From: Geomonas diazotrophica
Lineage (GTDB): Bacteria > Desulfobacterota > Desulfuromonadia > Geobacterales > Geobacteraceae
Length of the DNA: 58,916 nt
Direction of reading: 5' to 3'
Assembly: GCF_018919385.1 (NCBI RefSeq)
Contig: NZ_JAHLMF010000019.1
Location: forward strand, 1 to 58,916
Made by a program: the position numbers and the translations under genes. Of this stretch, positions 17,661 to 26,572 are shown piece after piece. How positions within the stretch are numbered: position 1 is the stretch's first letter; each line of letters opens with the position of its first letter. Under the pieces are notes generated by a model that saw only the letters and a list, made by a program, of their open reading frames with translations, was not told where the DNA came from and ran no database searches.

Positions 17661-17674
17661 TTGACGGAAGTCAA
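17661..17674. promoter_or_regulatory. FNR/DNR-type operator upstream of the octaheme nitrite reductase
   Basis: TTGAC-GGAA-GTCAA is a perfect 5-4-5 palindrome of CRP/FNR-family spacing. It is embedded in a wider near-palindrome of 28-29 bases (GGAAAAT ... ATTTTCC, 17652-17680). It lies 115 bases from the reductase start and 31 bases beyond the stop of the neighbouring chemoreceptor, so it can only serve the reductase. Confidence 0.7.
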
Positions 17675-17704
17675 TTTTCCGCAAAAACCCTCGGACGCCT
17701 CCCG

Positions 17705-19600
17705 TTAAAGTTTGAATCTTCCCACGATCCCCTGCAGATCGCGGGCGACGTTGGCCAGCTGGCCGGCGGTGTCGGCGCTCTGCTGCGATCCGCGGGCCGC
17801 CTGCTGCACGACCGCTGTGACGTTGTGGATGTTGGAGCTGATCTCGCCCGTGGTCGCCGTCTGCTCCTCGGCCGCGGTCGCGATCTGGTTCACCTGCCCG
17901 GTGACCGCGTCGACCTGCTCGAGGATCCGCCTGAGCGCCTCCTCGAGCTGCGCCGCTTCCTCGACCCCGCGCTCGGTCTGCTCCACCCCCTGTTCCATGG
18001 AGAGGATCGCCGTGCGTGTCTCGGTCTGCATGGCCCGGATCATCTCGGAGATCTCCTTGGTGGCGCGGGTGGTGCGCTCCGCCAGGGCCCGCACCTCGTC
18101 CGCCACCACGGCAAACCCCCTCCCCTGCTCCCCGGCGCGGGCCGCCTCGATGGCGGCGTTCAGGGCCAGCAGGTTGGTCTGGTCCGCGATGTCCTCGATG
18201 GTGGCCACGATGGCGCCGATCTGCTCGGAACGCTCCCCGAGCGAGGAGATCGCCTCCGCGTTGCTCCGGGTCAGCTCGCCGCGCTCCCTGATCCCGTGCA
18301 CGGTGGCCGTCAAGACCGAGAACCCCTGCCGGGTGGTGCCGGTGGCCTCCCTGGAGCTCTGGGCGGCAAGATGGCAGTTGCGGGCGATGTCCGAGGCGGT
18401 GGCGGCCATCTCCTCGCTCGCCGTGGCCACGCCGACGCTCTGAGCCGCAGCCTCCTCCACTGCCAGCGAGATGGAGCCGGCCGTCTCGGTCAGCGTGACG
18501 GCCCCCCCGGCGAGGCGCCCCGAGGCGTCTGCGATCTGCTGGATGATCCCCCGCACGCTGGCTATGAAGGTGTTGAGCTTCGCGGCGAGTTCCCCGAGCT
18601 CGTCGCGCCTCGCCCCCACGTCGATCCTCGCGGTGAGATCCCCTTCCCCTTCGGCGAGTTCCGACACCCGCTGGCAGAGGAGTCCAAGCGGGGCAAGGAG
18701 CCTTTTCAGGAACACCACCATCACCGCCAGGCCGACCACCAGGAAGAGTGCGCCGATCAGGGCCAGCACCGCGAACTGGCGCCGCACCGGCGCTGCCACC
18801 TCCTCGTGATCCATTGCCACGCAGAGATACCAGCCGGTGGCCGGGACCCGGGCGAAGGACATCACCATCTTCTTGCCGTTCAGGCGGTAGGAGAGCTCCC
18901 CTGTCGCCTTGCCGCCGAACTCCTTCTCGATGTTGGAAAAGTCGGGGGAGAGCTCCTGCAGCTTCTTCTTCATGGCGTAGTCGGGGCTTGGGTGCGCGAG
19001 GATCCTTCCCGCCGCGTCGGAAAGAAAGGCGTACCCGGTCTCCCCGAACTTGACGCCGAGAACGGTCTTGGTGATGAAGTCCAGGGTGACGTCGGAGCCG
19101 TAGACCCCGACCAGGGTGCCCCCTTCCACCATGGGGCTTATGAAGGTGATGATCCCCTTGCCGGTCGAGGCTGCGATGTAAGGCTCAGTCAGGCCCGTCT
19201 TCAGCTTCTTTTTCCCCTCCATGTACCAGGGGCGCTTGCGCGGATCGTAGTCGGCGGGGGGCTTCCAGTCGTCGGAGTAGATCACGGTGCCGTCCTCGTA
19301 CCCGGGGTGGGTCTTGGAGAAGCCGCCGGCGGCGTTGTTGGTCTTGATGACGTTCGAGATGTAGGCGGGGTCGGCAGGGTGGCGGGCCAGGTCCTTGGCA
19401 CCGGCTTCCACCACCGCGAGCTTTGCCTGGATCCAAGTGTCCAGGTTGGCCGCGTTCTCCCGGGCCAGCACGATCATCTTGTCCTGCAGCATCTGGGACA
19501 TGATCCGGCTGGAACTGACAAAAGCTGCCGCGACAAGAGACGTGATGGCAATGGCGAATACAGCGACCACCGTTAGGTTCACTTTCGTTCTAAGGTTCAT
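17705..19600 (-). CDS. Methyl-accepting chemotaxis protein with periplasmic dCache domain, 631 aa
   Basis: TM1 (about 8-30), a double-Cache periplasmic domain (about 38-265; [14 protein letters not shown] and [16 protein letters not shown] are typical of the ligand pocket and second half), TM2 (about 280-300), HAMP (about 300-355), and a signalling domain with [20 protein letters not shown] and [18 protein letters not shown]. The W-Y and later D of the dCache_1 pocket suggest an amino acid, amine or small organic ligand, but the AA_motif is not complete enough to name it. Start supported by AAGGAGAGGTC. A FliA promoter lies upstream; stop next to the nitrite reductase operator. Confidence 0.95.
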   Translation of the reverse strand: MNLRTKVNLTVVAVFAIAITSLVAAAFVSSSRIMSQMLQDKMIVLARENAANLDTWIQAKLAVVEAGAKDLARHPADPAYISNVIKTNNAAGGFSKTHPGYEDGTVIYSDDWKPPADYDPRKRPWYMEGKKKLKTGLTEPYIAASTGKGIITFISPMVEGGTLVGVYGSDVTLDFITKTVLGVKFGETGYAFLSDAAGRILAHPSPDYAMKKKLQELSPDFSNIEKEFGGKATGELSYRLNGKKMVMSFARVPATGWYLCVAMDHEEVAAPVRRQFAVLALIGALFLVVGLAVMVVFLKRLLAPLGLLCQRVSELAEGEGDLTARIDVGARRDELGELAAKLNTFIASVRGIIQQIADASGRLAGGAVTLTETAGSISLAVEEAAAQSVGVATASEEMAATASDIARNCHLAAQSSREATGTTRQGFSVLTATVHGIRERGELTRSNAEAISSLGERSEQIGAIVATIEDIADQTNLLALNAAIEAARAGEQGRGFAVVADEVRALAERTTRATKEISEMIRAMQTETRTAILSMEQGVEQTERGVEEAAQLEEALRRILEQVDAVTGQVNQIATAAEEQTATTGEISSNIHNVTAVVQQAARGSQQSADTAGQLANVARDLQGIVGRFKL

Positions 19601-19649
19601 GACCTCTCCTTGTTTGGACGGATTGCGATGAAGGAGTTAACCTAGTGCC

Positions 19650-19676
19650 CTATCGGTTGGAGGGTCTGTTACTTGA
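19650..19676 (-). promoter_or_regulatory. FliA (sigma-28) promoter of the dCache chemoreceptor
   Basis: Minus strand TCAAGTAA, an 11-base spacer, ACCGATAG; consensus TAAAGTTT-N11-GCCGATAA. The spacer length is exact and CCGATA is conserved. It starts transcription about 40 bases before the ATG. The rest of the 298-base gap (19601-19898) holds nothing else recognisable. Confidence 0.75.
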
Positions 19677-19898
19677 GAACGCATTCAGATTTAGCGGTGG
19701 AATGGTCAGATGCAACACGGCATTATGCCGCGGCGCTGGGGGTAATGATAAAAAGAGGTGGGACTGAGACGGTGAGTGACGGGCTTGTACCAGTATCTGC
19801 GGCTTTAGAAGTTAGCAGGAACCAACGCGCAAGGGAAGGGATACCGGGCAGACGGGAAGGGGCCGGACAGGGGGGGCGGACCGCAGGGGCAGAAGGGA

Positions 19899-21542
19899 TC
19901 ATCCTGGCGGCGCCAGCCTCCCCCCTGCGGGGATCAGCGCCTGTCGCAGCGCCCCCAGCAACTCTTCGGGCTTGACCGGCTTTTGCAGGTAGGCGCCGCC
20001 GCCGCCGATCCCCTTCTCGGACATGACGTCGGCGGGATAACCGCTCATGAAAATCACGGGAAGGCCCGGGGCGAGCTGCCGCACCCGCTCGCAGAGTTCC
20101 CTCCCGTTCATGCGCGGCATGACCACGTCGCTTAGCATCAGTTGCACGCTCCCCAGGTTTTGCCGGAACAGCTCCAGGGCCTCCTGGCCGTTGCAGGCCG
20201 TCAGCACGCGGTAGCCGTGCCGCTCCAAAAGCAGCCGGGTCATGTTGCGCACCGTCTCCTCGTCCTCGACCAGGAGCACGGTGCCGCTCCCCGCGCCGCA
20301 GCGCCCCCCGGCGTCCCCGCGTTCCCGGCAGGGGCGCTCGCCGGACAGGGGGAGGTAGATGCTGAAGCTTGTGCCGGCACCGGGCGCGCTCTGCATGCGG
20401 ATCGCCCCGTTGTGCTTCTTTATGATGCCGTAGCTTGAGGAGAGCCCGAGCCCGGTCCCCTTCCCCACCTCCTTGGTGGTGAAGAACGGCTCGAAGACCC
20501 GCTCCTGCACCTCCTTGTCCATCCCGGTGCCGTTGTCCGAGACGGTGATCACGGCGCAGCGGCCGGCGGGAAGGTCCTCCCCCTCCGGCTCGGCGACGCC
20601 GGTGGAGATGTCGAGCACCCCTCCCCCGGGCATGGCGTCGCGGGCGTTCACCGCCAGGTTTATGAGTACCTGCTCCAGCTGGCCGCGGTCGGCCAGGCAG
20701 CAGAGTTCCTCCCCGCAGACCCGCACCACGAGCTCGATCTCCTCGCTGATCAGCCGCGACAGGCTCTTGTGCAGTTCCGCCACCACCTGGTTCAGGTCCA
20801 CCGTCTCCAGGTGCACCTCCTGCTTTCTGCTGAAGGCGAGAAGGCTCCGGGTCATCTCCGCGGCCCGCTCCACCGAGATCATGATCTCGCCGGCCATGGC
20901 GGCGGTCTCGCTTTCCTCCGTGTTGATCTGGATCAGCGAGGCGTATCCGGCGATGACGGTCAGGATGTTGTTGAAGTCGTGTGCGATTCCGCCGGCCAGG
21001 GTGCCGACCGCCTCCATCTTCTGCGACTGGCGCAGTTGCTCCTCCAAAAGCTTGCGCTCGCTCACGTCCTTGATGAGGCAGGCCACCCGCTCCACGCGGT
21101 CGCCGTCGAAGACGGGGGAGAAGGTGACCAGCAGGTGGCGCTTTCCCTTGTCCGCGTAGTGGTGGCTGTCCTCGTAGCTTAGCTCATTGCCGGCGAAACA
21201 GGCGTCGATCTGCGGCTTTATCCGGGCGAAGGTCTCCTCCCCGATCACCTCCGGGAGGGTGCGGCCGATCAGGTCGGGAAAGCGGCTCCTGCGGCACTCG
21301 AGGTAGGCCTCGTTGGCCATGAGGTAGCGGTAGTCGCGGTCGAAGACGTAGATGAGGTCGCCGGTGCACTCGAACACCTTGCGGTACTCCATGAGCCGCT
21401 GCTGCGCCCGGTTCAGCTCCTGGACCTTCTGCTCCAGCGTCCGGTTCACCAGCACCAGTTCCTGGTACAGCGACCGCGCCTCCCCGTGCACCGGGTACGA
21501 GAACATCCCGTATTCCATCCCCTGCTGATCAGAACCTGGCAC
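19899..21542 (-). CDS. Cytosolic PAS hybrid histidine kinase, 547 aa
   Basis: No signal peptide or TM. A short coiled coil (about 25-55) leads into a PAS domain (about 56-165, LIYVFDRDYRYLMANEAYLE), HisKA (about 172-240, with H in GGIAHDFNN), HATPase (about 275-395, GTGLGLSSSYGII) and a receiver (about 420-540, VLLVEDEETVRNM, D in MLSDVVMPRMNG, K in AYLQKPVKP). The phospho-acceptor strand reads L-S-D-V rather than the common M-D. GTG start at 21542 with GGAGG four bases before it. The cytosolic PAS is closely related to the last PAS of the membrane kinase at 4099 (both D-R-D-Y-R-Y-x-M-A-N), suggesting a shared ligand or partner. Confidence 0.93.
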   Translation of the reverse strand: MPGSDQQGMEYGMFSYPVHGEARSLYQELVLVNRTLEQKVQELNRAQQRLMEYRKVFECTGDLIYVFDRDYRYLMANEAYLECRRSRFPDLIGRTLPEVIGEETFARIKPQIDACFAGNELSYEDSHHYADKGKRHLLVTFSPVFDGDRVERVACLIKDVSERKLLEEQLRQSQKMEAVGTLAGGIAHDFNNILTVIAGYASLIQINTEESETAAMAGEIMISVERAAEMTRSLLAFSRKQEVHLETVDLNQVVAELHKSLSRLISEEIELVVRVCGEELCCLADRGQLEQVLINLAVNARDAMPGGGVLDISTGVAEPEGEDLPAGRCAVITVSDNGTGMDKEVQERVFEPFFTTKEVGKGTGLGLSSSYGIIKKHNGAIRMQSAPGAGTSFSIYLPLSGERPCRERGDAGGRCGAGSGTVLLVEDEETVRNMTRLLLERHGYRVLTACNGQEALELFRQNLGSVQLMLSDVVMPRMNGRELCERVRQLAPGLPVIFMSGYPADVMSEKGIGGGGAYLQKPVKPEELLGALRQALIPAGGRLAPPG

Positions 21543-21629
21543 TATCCCTCCACGACGACCTTCATTTCATTGAAGTACAAAGGCAGGGCGCCTGCGTCGG
21601 CACCCGAATGGAACAGAGAAAATCCCGCG

Positions 21630-22007
21630 TTACCCTCCCGGCCGCCCATAGGCGTAGAGGGCGAGCGCCGCGGAGTTGGCCATTACCGTGAACCGGAACG
21701 CCAACTGGAAGGAACCCTTTTGCGACTTGTGGTGCAAGAGGCGCTGCGCCAGGAGCGCGCCCGGCCACCCCCCGAAGAGCCCGGCCAGGTGCAGGGTACG
21801 CTCGCTGATCCTGCGCGCCCCCCGTATGGCGGCACTTTTGTCCGCGGCGTAGAGAAAAAAGGCGGCCAGGCTCGACAACAGGTAGGCGCTAAGAAGCGGC
21901 GCCGGGAGGAGCTCCAGCCGGACCAGCGCGCAAAGCAGCAGCAAGAAGGAGGGGCCCCACAGGTAGGAGGGTGGCTTCCGGTGCTCTTTTGCCTCGGCGT
22001 ATCCCAT
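21630..22007 (-). CDS. DUF1294 membrane protein, 125 aa
   Basis: After a polar start come three hydrophobic helices (about 16-36, 38-54, 100-118). The conserved DUF1294 block lies between them: FFLYAADKSAAIRGARRISE, LHLAGLFGGWPGALLAQRL and HHKSQKGSFQLAFR. Members are small inner-membrane proteins of unknown function, often fused to an N-terminal cold-shock domain, which is absent here. ATG at 22007 is chosen because a GGAG site lies nine bases upstream; a longer TTG-initiated frame has none. No co-directional partner. Confidence 0.8.
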   Translation of the reverse strand: MGYAEAKEHRKPPSYLWGPSFLLLLCALVRLELLPAPLLSAYLLSSLAAFFLYAADKSAAIRGARRISERTLHLAGLFGGWPGALLAQRLLHHKSQKGSFQLAFRFTVMANSAALALYAYGRPGG

Positions 22008-22436
22008 CGACGGTGCTCCAGGCTGCAGCCGCACCTGCGGCAGAGCCGTCAATCAAACGTGTTTCCGGTCATGAGGCGTCCGCAGTCGGTTGCGTCGGAC
22101 GAAGGTGGGTGAAAACGGGGAGCCTGCCACGCTGTGGGAGAGATAGACAGGTCACGCTACTTATACAAGATGGCACCACCACTTTCAAGCACTATTGAAG
22201 GAGTTCTTCACCTATGAAAAAAGGAGAAGCGTGGTTCCCCGTCCGGGTTAGATAAAATTCCAATAGCTAAAAAACTCCAATGCATGGCATAATGCCTCCC
22301 CATGTCCTGGTGATTTTCTTGACTGAAGTTCTCACGGTGCGACGAAGAAGGTTCCGCGAAAAGTTCTCAAGGACGGAGCGTTCCTTCCGATGATGAAACT
22401 AAACACTTCATCCTGTTTGCCAAAGGTCTGCATCCT
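22008..22436 (+). other. Gene-free stretch between DUF1294 and PilZ genes
   Basis: These 429 bases hold no convincing gene. Visible items are a 13-codon frame at 22214-22255 behind GAAGGAG (too short to support), a CATAAT hexamer at 22289-22294 inside the palindrome GGCATAATGCC, and lower GC content than its surroundings. The promoters of both flanking genes must be here, but none matches a consensus well enough to place. Confidence 0.5.
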
Positions 22437-22829
22437 ATGACAGAGCTGCGACAGTTTTATCGGGCCCCATCATCGAAGAAGGTGGAGTTGGTGCACCACG
22501 GCGAGTGCCTCAGCGGGATCCTGGAGAACATCTCGTTCAACGGCGCTCTGCTCCACCTGTGCCACTCGCCCGGGCTTCCCGGCGGGACGGGGTGCCTCTT
22601 GCGCATTCATCTCGACCCCGACCCCGAGCCCCGTCCCCCCCTGCAGATCTGGACCGAGGTGGTGCACGGCTACGACGACCTCCTGGGCGTGAAGTTCGTG
22701 GACCACGACGTGGACGGCAGCGACTGCATCGCGCTCCTGATGGAACTTATGCGGGAAGAACCTGACCAGGACCGGAATGACCTGGACCGCATCCGCGGCT
22801 ACCTCGCCGACTACTGCAACACCCCCTGA
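22437..22829 (+). CDS. PilZ-domain c-di-GMP-binding protein, 130 aa
   Basis: The two c-di-GMP-binding motifs of PilZ are present: RxxxR as R5-Q-F-Y-R9 at the very N-terminus, and (D/N)xSxxG as N-I-S-F-N-G at about 33-38. The barrel continues through VHGYDDLLGVKFVDHD. The C-terminal 30 residues are an acidic helix. A lone PilZ domain works as a c-di-GMP-responsive adaptor. It is followed after 45 bases by a hybrid kinase on the same strand; co-transcription is likely and would link c-di-GMP to that signalling path. Confidence 0.88.
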   Translation: MTELRQFYRAPSSKKVELVHHGECLSGILENISFNGALLHLCHSPGLPGGTGCLLRIHLDPDPEPRPPLQIWTEVVHGYDDLLGVKFVDHDVDGSDCIALLMELMREEPDQDRNDLDRIRGYLADYCNTP

Positions 22830-22874
22830 CCCCGCGCAGGACGCTTTGTCACGCTACCCTACGAGGAGCGCACC

Positions 22875-25800
22875 ATGAAACCTGCCCAAGCAGCCAGACG
22901 CAAGGGGTGGGGCACCCTGCTCGCGCTGGCCTTCTCCCTGGCGCTCGCGCACCCCGCCCTGGCGCTGGAGCACGCCACCATCCAGCTCAAGTGGCTGCAC
23001 CACTTCCAGTTCGCCGGCTACTACGCGGCGCTGGACAAGGGGTTCTACCGGGAAGCCGGGCTCGACGTCACCATCCGCGAGGGGGGCCCCGACGTCGAGG
23101 TCGAGGACGCGGTCACCTCGGGACGCGCCGACTTCGGCGTCGGGACCTCGGCGCTTTTGCTGCACCGGGCCCACGGCGACGACCTCGTGGTGCTCGGCCA
23201 GATCTTCCAGCATTCCCCCGCCATCCTGCTCACCCCCCGCAAGACCGGAATACAGAAGGTGGCCGACATGAAGGGTCGCCGCTTCATGTACTCGAACCAG
23301 CACGGCGACATGCTCGCCCTCCTCAAGAAGAACGGCATCGAGGAGAAGGACATCGTCAAGGTGGAGCACCGAGGCGACGCCCGCGACCTCGTCGCCGGCA
23401 GGGCCGACGTGATGATGGCCTACAGCTTCAACGAGCCCTACATCCTGGAGCAGGCGGGCGAGCCCTACCTGACCTTCTCCCCGCTCACCTACGGCATCGA
23501 CTTCTACGGGGACAACTTCTTCACCACCCGCGCCAACCTCACCTCCCGCCCCGCGCTGGTCAGGGGCTTCCGGGAGGCGACCCTCAAGGGATGGCGCTAC
23601 GCCCTGTCGCACAAGGAGGAGATCGCCGACCTCATCCTCGCCAAGTACTCACGCGAGCGGAGCCGCGACTGGCTCCTGTTCGAGGCGAACCAGATGGAGA
23701 CGCTGATCCAGCCCACCCTGGTCGAGCTCGGCTACCAGAGCCCCACCCGCTGGCGCCACATCGCCGACACCTTCTCCAGCATCGGGATGCTCCCCGAGGG
23801 GTTCGACCCGTCGGGAATCATCTACGAACCGGGACCCGGTGCGAGCCACACGCTCCTTTGGGGGGCGCTACTGATCTGCACCGCGGTGATCGCCGTCCTC
23901 TTTGTCATCGTGATGAAGTTCCGGCAACTGAACGCGGTGCTCAAGGGTGAGGTGAGGGAGCGCAAGGCGGCCGAGGCGGCGCTAAAGGAGAGCGAGGAGC
24001 AGCTGAGGGTGATCTTCGACACCTCGCAGGCCGGGATCATCCTGGTCGACCCGCAGGGGATCATCCGCTTCGCCAATAACCGCATGGCGGAAATGTTCGG
24101 CTGCCGCATGGAGGAGCTGATCGGCTCCGGCTACACGAGCCACCTCCACCCCGACCAGCTGGAGACGGGGAGCGAGCTGATGCGCCGCATAATGACCGGC
24201 GAGCTGAAGGGGATCACCACCGAGCGCCACTACCTGTGCGGCAAGGGGGGGGGATTCTGGGGGTACCTCTCCGGCAGAAGGCTCGAGGCGCCGGACGGAG
24301 AGCTGCGGGCGCTGGTGGGGATCATCTCCGACATCTCGGACCGGATCGAGGCCGAGGAGGCGCGCGGCAAAGCGCTCATGCTGGTGGAGACGCTGCTGGC
24401 GCAGTCGCCGCTGGGGATCCTGGTCTATGACGGGGAAAGCGGCGACTGCGTCAGGGCGAACCAGGCGGTCGCCGACATAACCGGCGGCACGGTCGAGGAG
24501 CTGCTGCGGCAGAACTTCCGGAAGGTCGTCCCCCTGCGCGAGGCGGGGATCGTCGAGGCGGCGGAACGGGTCCTCGCCGACGGGCAACCGTGCCCGCTGG
24601 AAAGCGACGTCACCACTACGCATGGCCGGGAGGTCACCCTGCGCTTCCAGCTGGCCCGCTTCGACGTGGAGCAGCGCCACCACCTGCTGCTCCTGGTGCA
24701 GGACATGACCGAGGAGAAGCGCCTGGACCGCGAGAACAAGCGCATAGAGACCCAGATGCTCAACATGCAGAAGCTGGAGAGCCTGGGGGTCCTGGCGGGG
24801 GGCATCGCCCATGACTTCAACAACATCCTGACCGGCATCGTGGGGAACATAAGCTTCGCCCAGATGGTGCTGGAGCAGGCGCACAAGGCGAAGGGGCCGC
24901 TGGACAAGGCGGAGAAGGCGTGCCAGAGGGCGGCGGAGCTGGCCGGGCAGCTCCTCACCTTCGCCCGCGGCGGGCAGCCGATCAAGAAGGTTTTCTCCGT
25001 GAAGCAGCTCGCCGGCGAATCGCTCTCCCTGGTGCTGCGGGGGACCAACGTCAAGGGGAGGATCGAGATCCCGGACACGCTCGACATCGTGGAGGCGGAC
25101 GAGGGGCAGATGAACCAGGCCTTCAACAACCTCATCATCAACGCGGTGCACGCCATGCCCGGCGGCGGCACCCTGACCGTAACGGGAAGAAACGAGCTCA
25201 TGGAGCCGGAGAACCGGCTGGGGCTCGCGCCGGGGCACTACGTGCGGCTCGATTTCAGGGACGAGGGGTGCGGCATCTCGGAGATAGACCAGAAGAAGAT
25301 CTTCGACCCCTACTTCACCACCAAGGCCAGCGGCACCGGGCTGGGACTCGCCTCGACCCACTCCATCGTCACCCGGCACGGCGGGGTGATCCTGGTGGAC
25401 TCGACCCCGGGACGGGGCGCCACCTTCACCATCTACCTCCCTTCACTGGGGGAGAGCGCCGCCGACCTGGTCCGGGAGCAGGAGACGGGGGAGAGCCCTG
25501 CCGGGGGGGGGAGCGTGGTGGTGATGGACGACGAGGAGCTGATCCGCGATCTCGCCTGCGCCATGCTGGTCCAGCTCGGCTACCACGCCACCGCCTGCTG
25601 CGACGGGGCCGAAGCGGTGGAACTGTACCGGGCGGCGCTTGAGAGGGGGGAGGGCTACGATGCGGTGATCATGGACCTGACCATCCCGGGGGGGATGGGG
25701 GGGAAGGAGGCGGCGCAGCGGATCCTGGAACTGGATCCCGAGGCCCGCCTGATCGTGTCGAGCGGCTATTCCAACGACCCGATCATGTCCGACTACAAAA

Positions 25801-25889
25801 AGCACGGCTTCAGCGCCACCCTGGAGAAGCCCTACACGGTGAAGGAGATCGCGCGGGTGCTGACGGGGGTGATCCCCGCCGGCGGCTAG
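22875..25889 (+). CDS. Hybrid sensor kinase with periplasmic NMT1/THI5-type sensor, two PAS, kinase and receiver, 1004 aa
   Basis: A signal peptide (1-31) is followed by an NMT1/THI5-like solute-binding domain (about 34-300: IQLKWLHHFQFAGYYAALDK, RFMYSNQHGDMLALL). This fold binds pyrimidine- or thiamine-precursor-type, sulfonate or nitrate ligands. Then TM (about 325-350), PAS (about 365-490, GIILVDPQGIIRFANNRM), PAS (about 500-615), HisKA with H in GGIAHDFNN, HATPase (GTGLGLASTHSIV) and receiver (about 880-1000, VVVMDDEELIRDL, D in AVIMDLTIPGGMGG, K in ATLEKPYTV). GAGGAG precedes the ATG. It ends overlapping, tail to tail by four bases, the RCK gene on the other strand. Confidence 0.93.
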   Translation: MKPAQAARRKGWGTLLALAFSLALAHPALALEHATIQLKWLHHFQFAGYYAALDKGFYREAGLDVTIREGGPDVEVEDAVTSGRADFGVGTSALLLHRAHGDDLVVLGQIFQHSPAILLTPRKTGIQKVADMKGRRFMYSNQHGDMLALLKKNGIEEKDIVKVEHRGDARDLVAGRADVMMAYSFNEPYILEQAGEPYLTFSPLTYGIDFYGDNFFTTRANLTSRPALVRGFREATLKGWRYALSHKEEIADLILAKYSRERSRDWLLFEANQMETLIQPTLVELGYQSPTRWRHIADTFSSIGMLPEGFDPSGIIYEPGPGASHTLLWGALLICTAVIAVLFVIVMKFRQLNAVLKGEVRERKAAEAALKESEEQLRVIFDTSQAGIILVDPQGIIRFANNRMAEMFGCRMEELIGSGYTSHLHPDQLETGSELMRRIMTGELKGITTERHYLCGKGGGFWGYLSGRRLEAPDGELRALVGIISDISDRIEAEEARGKALMLVETLLAQSPLGILVYDGESGDCVRANQAVADITGGTVEELLRQNFRKVVPLREAGIVEAAERVLADGQPCPLESDVTTTHGREVTLRFQLARFDVEQRHHLLLLVQDMTEEKRLDRENKRIETQMLNMQKLESLGVLAGGIAHDFNNILTGIVGNISFAQMVLEQAHKAKGPLDKAEKACQRAAELAGQLLTFARGGQPIKKVFSVKQLAGESLSLVLRGTNVKGRIEIPDTLDIVEADEGQMNQAFNNLIINAVHAMPGGGTLTVTGRNELMEPENRLGLAPGHYVRLDFRDEGCGISEIDQKKIFDPYFTTKASGTGLGLASTHSIVTRHGGVILVDSTPGRGATFTIYLPSLGESAADLVREQETGESPAGGGSVVVMDDEELIRDLACAMLVQLGYHATACCDGAEAVELYRAALERGEGYDAVIMDLTIPGGMGGKEAAQRILELDPEARLIVSSGYSNDPIMSDYKKHGFSATLEKPYTVKEIARVLTGVIPAGG

Positions 25890-26560
25890 CCCCCCTCCGG
25901 CGCCCCCAGAAGCGCCGAGAGCCTCCCCATCTCCCGGGCGTGCACCAGAGCCAGCACCTCGTCCCCCGGCTCGAGCACCAGGTTGCCGCGCGGCACGATC
26001 AGCCTCCCCCCCCTGATCACCGCGGCGATCACGCTCTCGGCCGGAAGCGGGAGCGCCATGATCGCCCGCCCCGCCGCACCCGAGCGGGGGTGCACCTTCT
26101 CCTCCACCAGGGAGTACTCCCCCGTCCTCAGTTTCAAGAGGGTGGTCATCTCCCCCAGCGACAGCTCCTCCGCGATCAGGTGGGAGAGGATGTCCGCCTG
26201 GTTCAGCGCCACGTCCACGCCCATCTGCGGTGTGAAGAGCCAGAGGTGCTCCGGGTCGTTCACCCGTGCGATCACCCGCCTCACCTTGAACTCCGCGCGG
26301 GCGAGCCCGGCCACGACCAGGTTCGCGTCGTCGCTGCCGGTCACCGCGGCCACCACGTCCGCCTCCCGCACCCCCGCCTGTTCCAGGGTGCGCGGGTTGC
26401 TGCCGCTCCCCTCGAACAGTTGCACCCCTTCGAGCGCACGCGTCAGCGCAGGTATCAGCTCGCGCCGTTCCTCGACAAGGCACACCCTCTTCCCCCCCCG
26501 GGCCAGCAGCCGCGCCAGGTGCGCCCCCACCTTGCCACCCCCAACGATGATCACGAACAT
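25886..26560 (-). CDS. RCK (TrkA-type) potassium-transport regulatory protein, 224 aa
   Basis: A Rossmann RCK_N domain (GGGKVGAHLARLLA with the G-x-G-x-x-G nucleotide loop, acidic E at the end of strand 2 in LVEE, AVTGSDDANLVV) covers about 1-120 and an RCK_C domain (about 140-220, GRLIVPRGNLVLEPGDEVLA) follows. A single RCK pair, half the length of classical TrkA (two tandem pairs). Such proteins gate K+ transporters in response to NAD(H) or ATP. It is 12 bases downstream of a second RCK protein and a P-type ATPase in one transcript; no TrkH/KtrB channel gene is present. AAGGAGG precedes the ATG. Functions as a heteromer with its neighbour by inference. Confidence 0.88.
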   Translation of the reverse strand: MFVIIVGGGKVGAHLARLLARGGKRVCLVEERRELIPALTRALEGVQLFEGSGSNPRTLEQAGVREADVVAAVTGSDDANLVVAGLARAEFKVRRVIARVNDPEHLWLFTPQMGVDVALNQADILSHLIAEELSLGEMTTLLKLRTGEYSLVEEKVHPRSGAAGRAIMALPLPAESVIAAVIRGGRLIVPRGNLVLEPGDEVLALVHAREMGRLSALLGAPEGG

Positions 26561-26572
26561 GGTCCCCTCCTT

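Noticed and set aside
19673..19975. A 100-codon plus-strand frame between the chemoreceptor and the PAS kinase
   Set aside because: No ribosome binding site, no recognisable motif, and it overlaps the 3' end of the kinase gene antisense; also overlaps the FliA promoter.
22214..22255. A 13-codon frame (MKKGEAWFPVRVR) behind GAAGGAG
   Set aside because: Too short, spacing to the ATG is long (about 11 bases), and no attenuator or regulated gene with matching residues follows.
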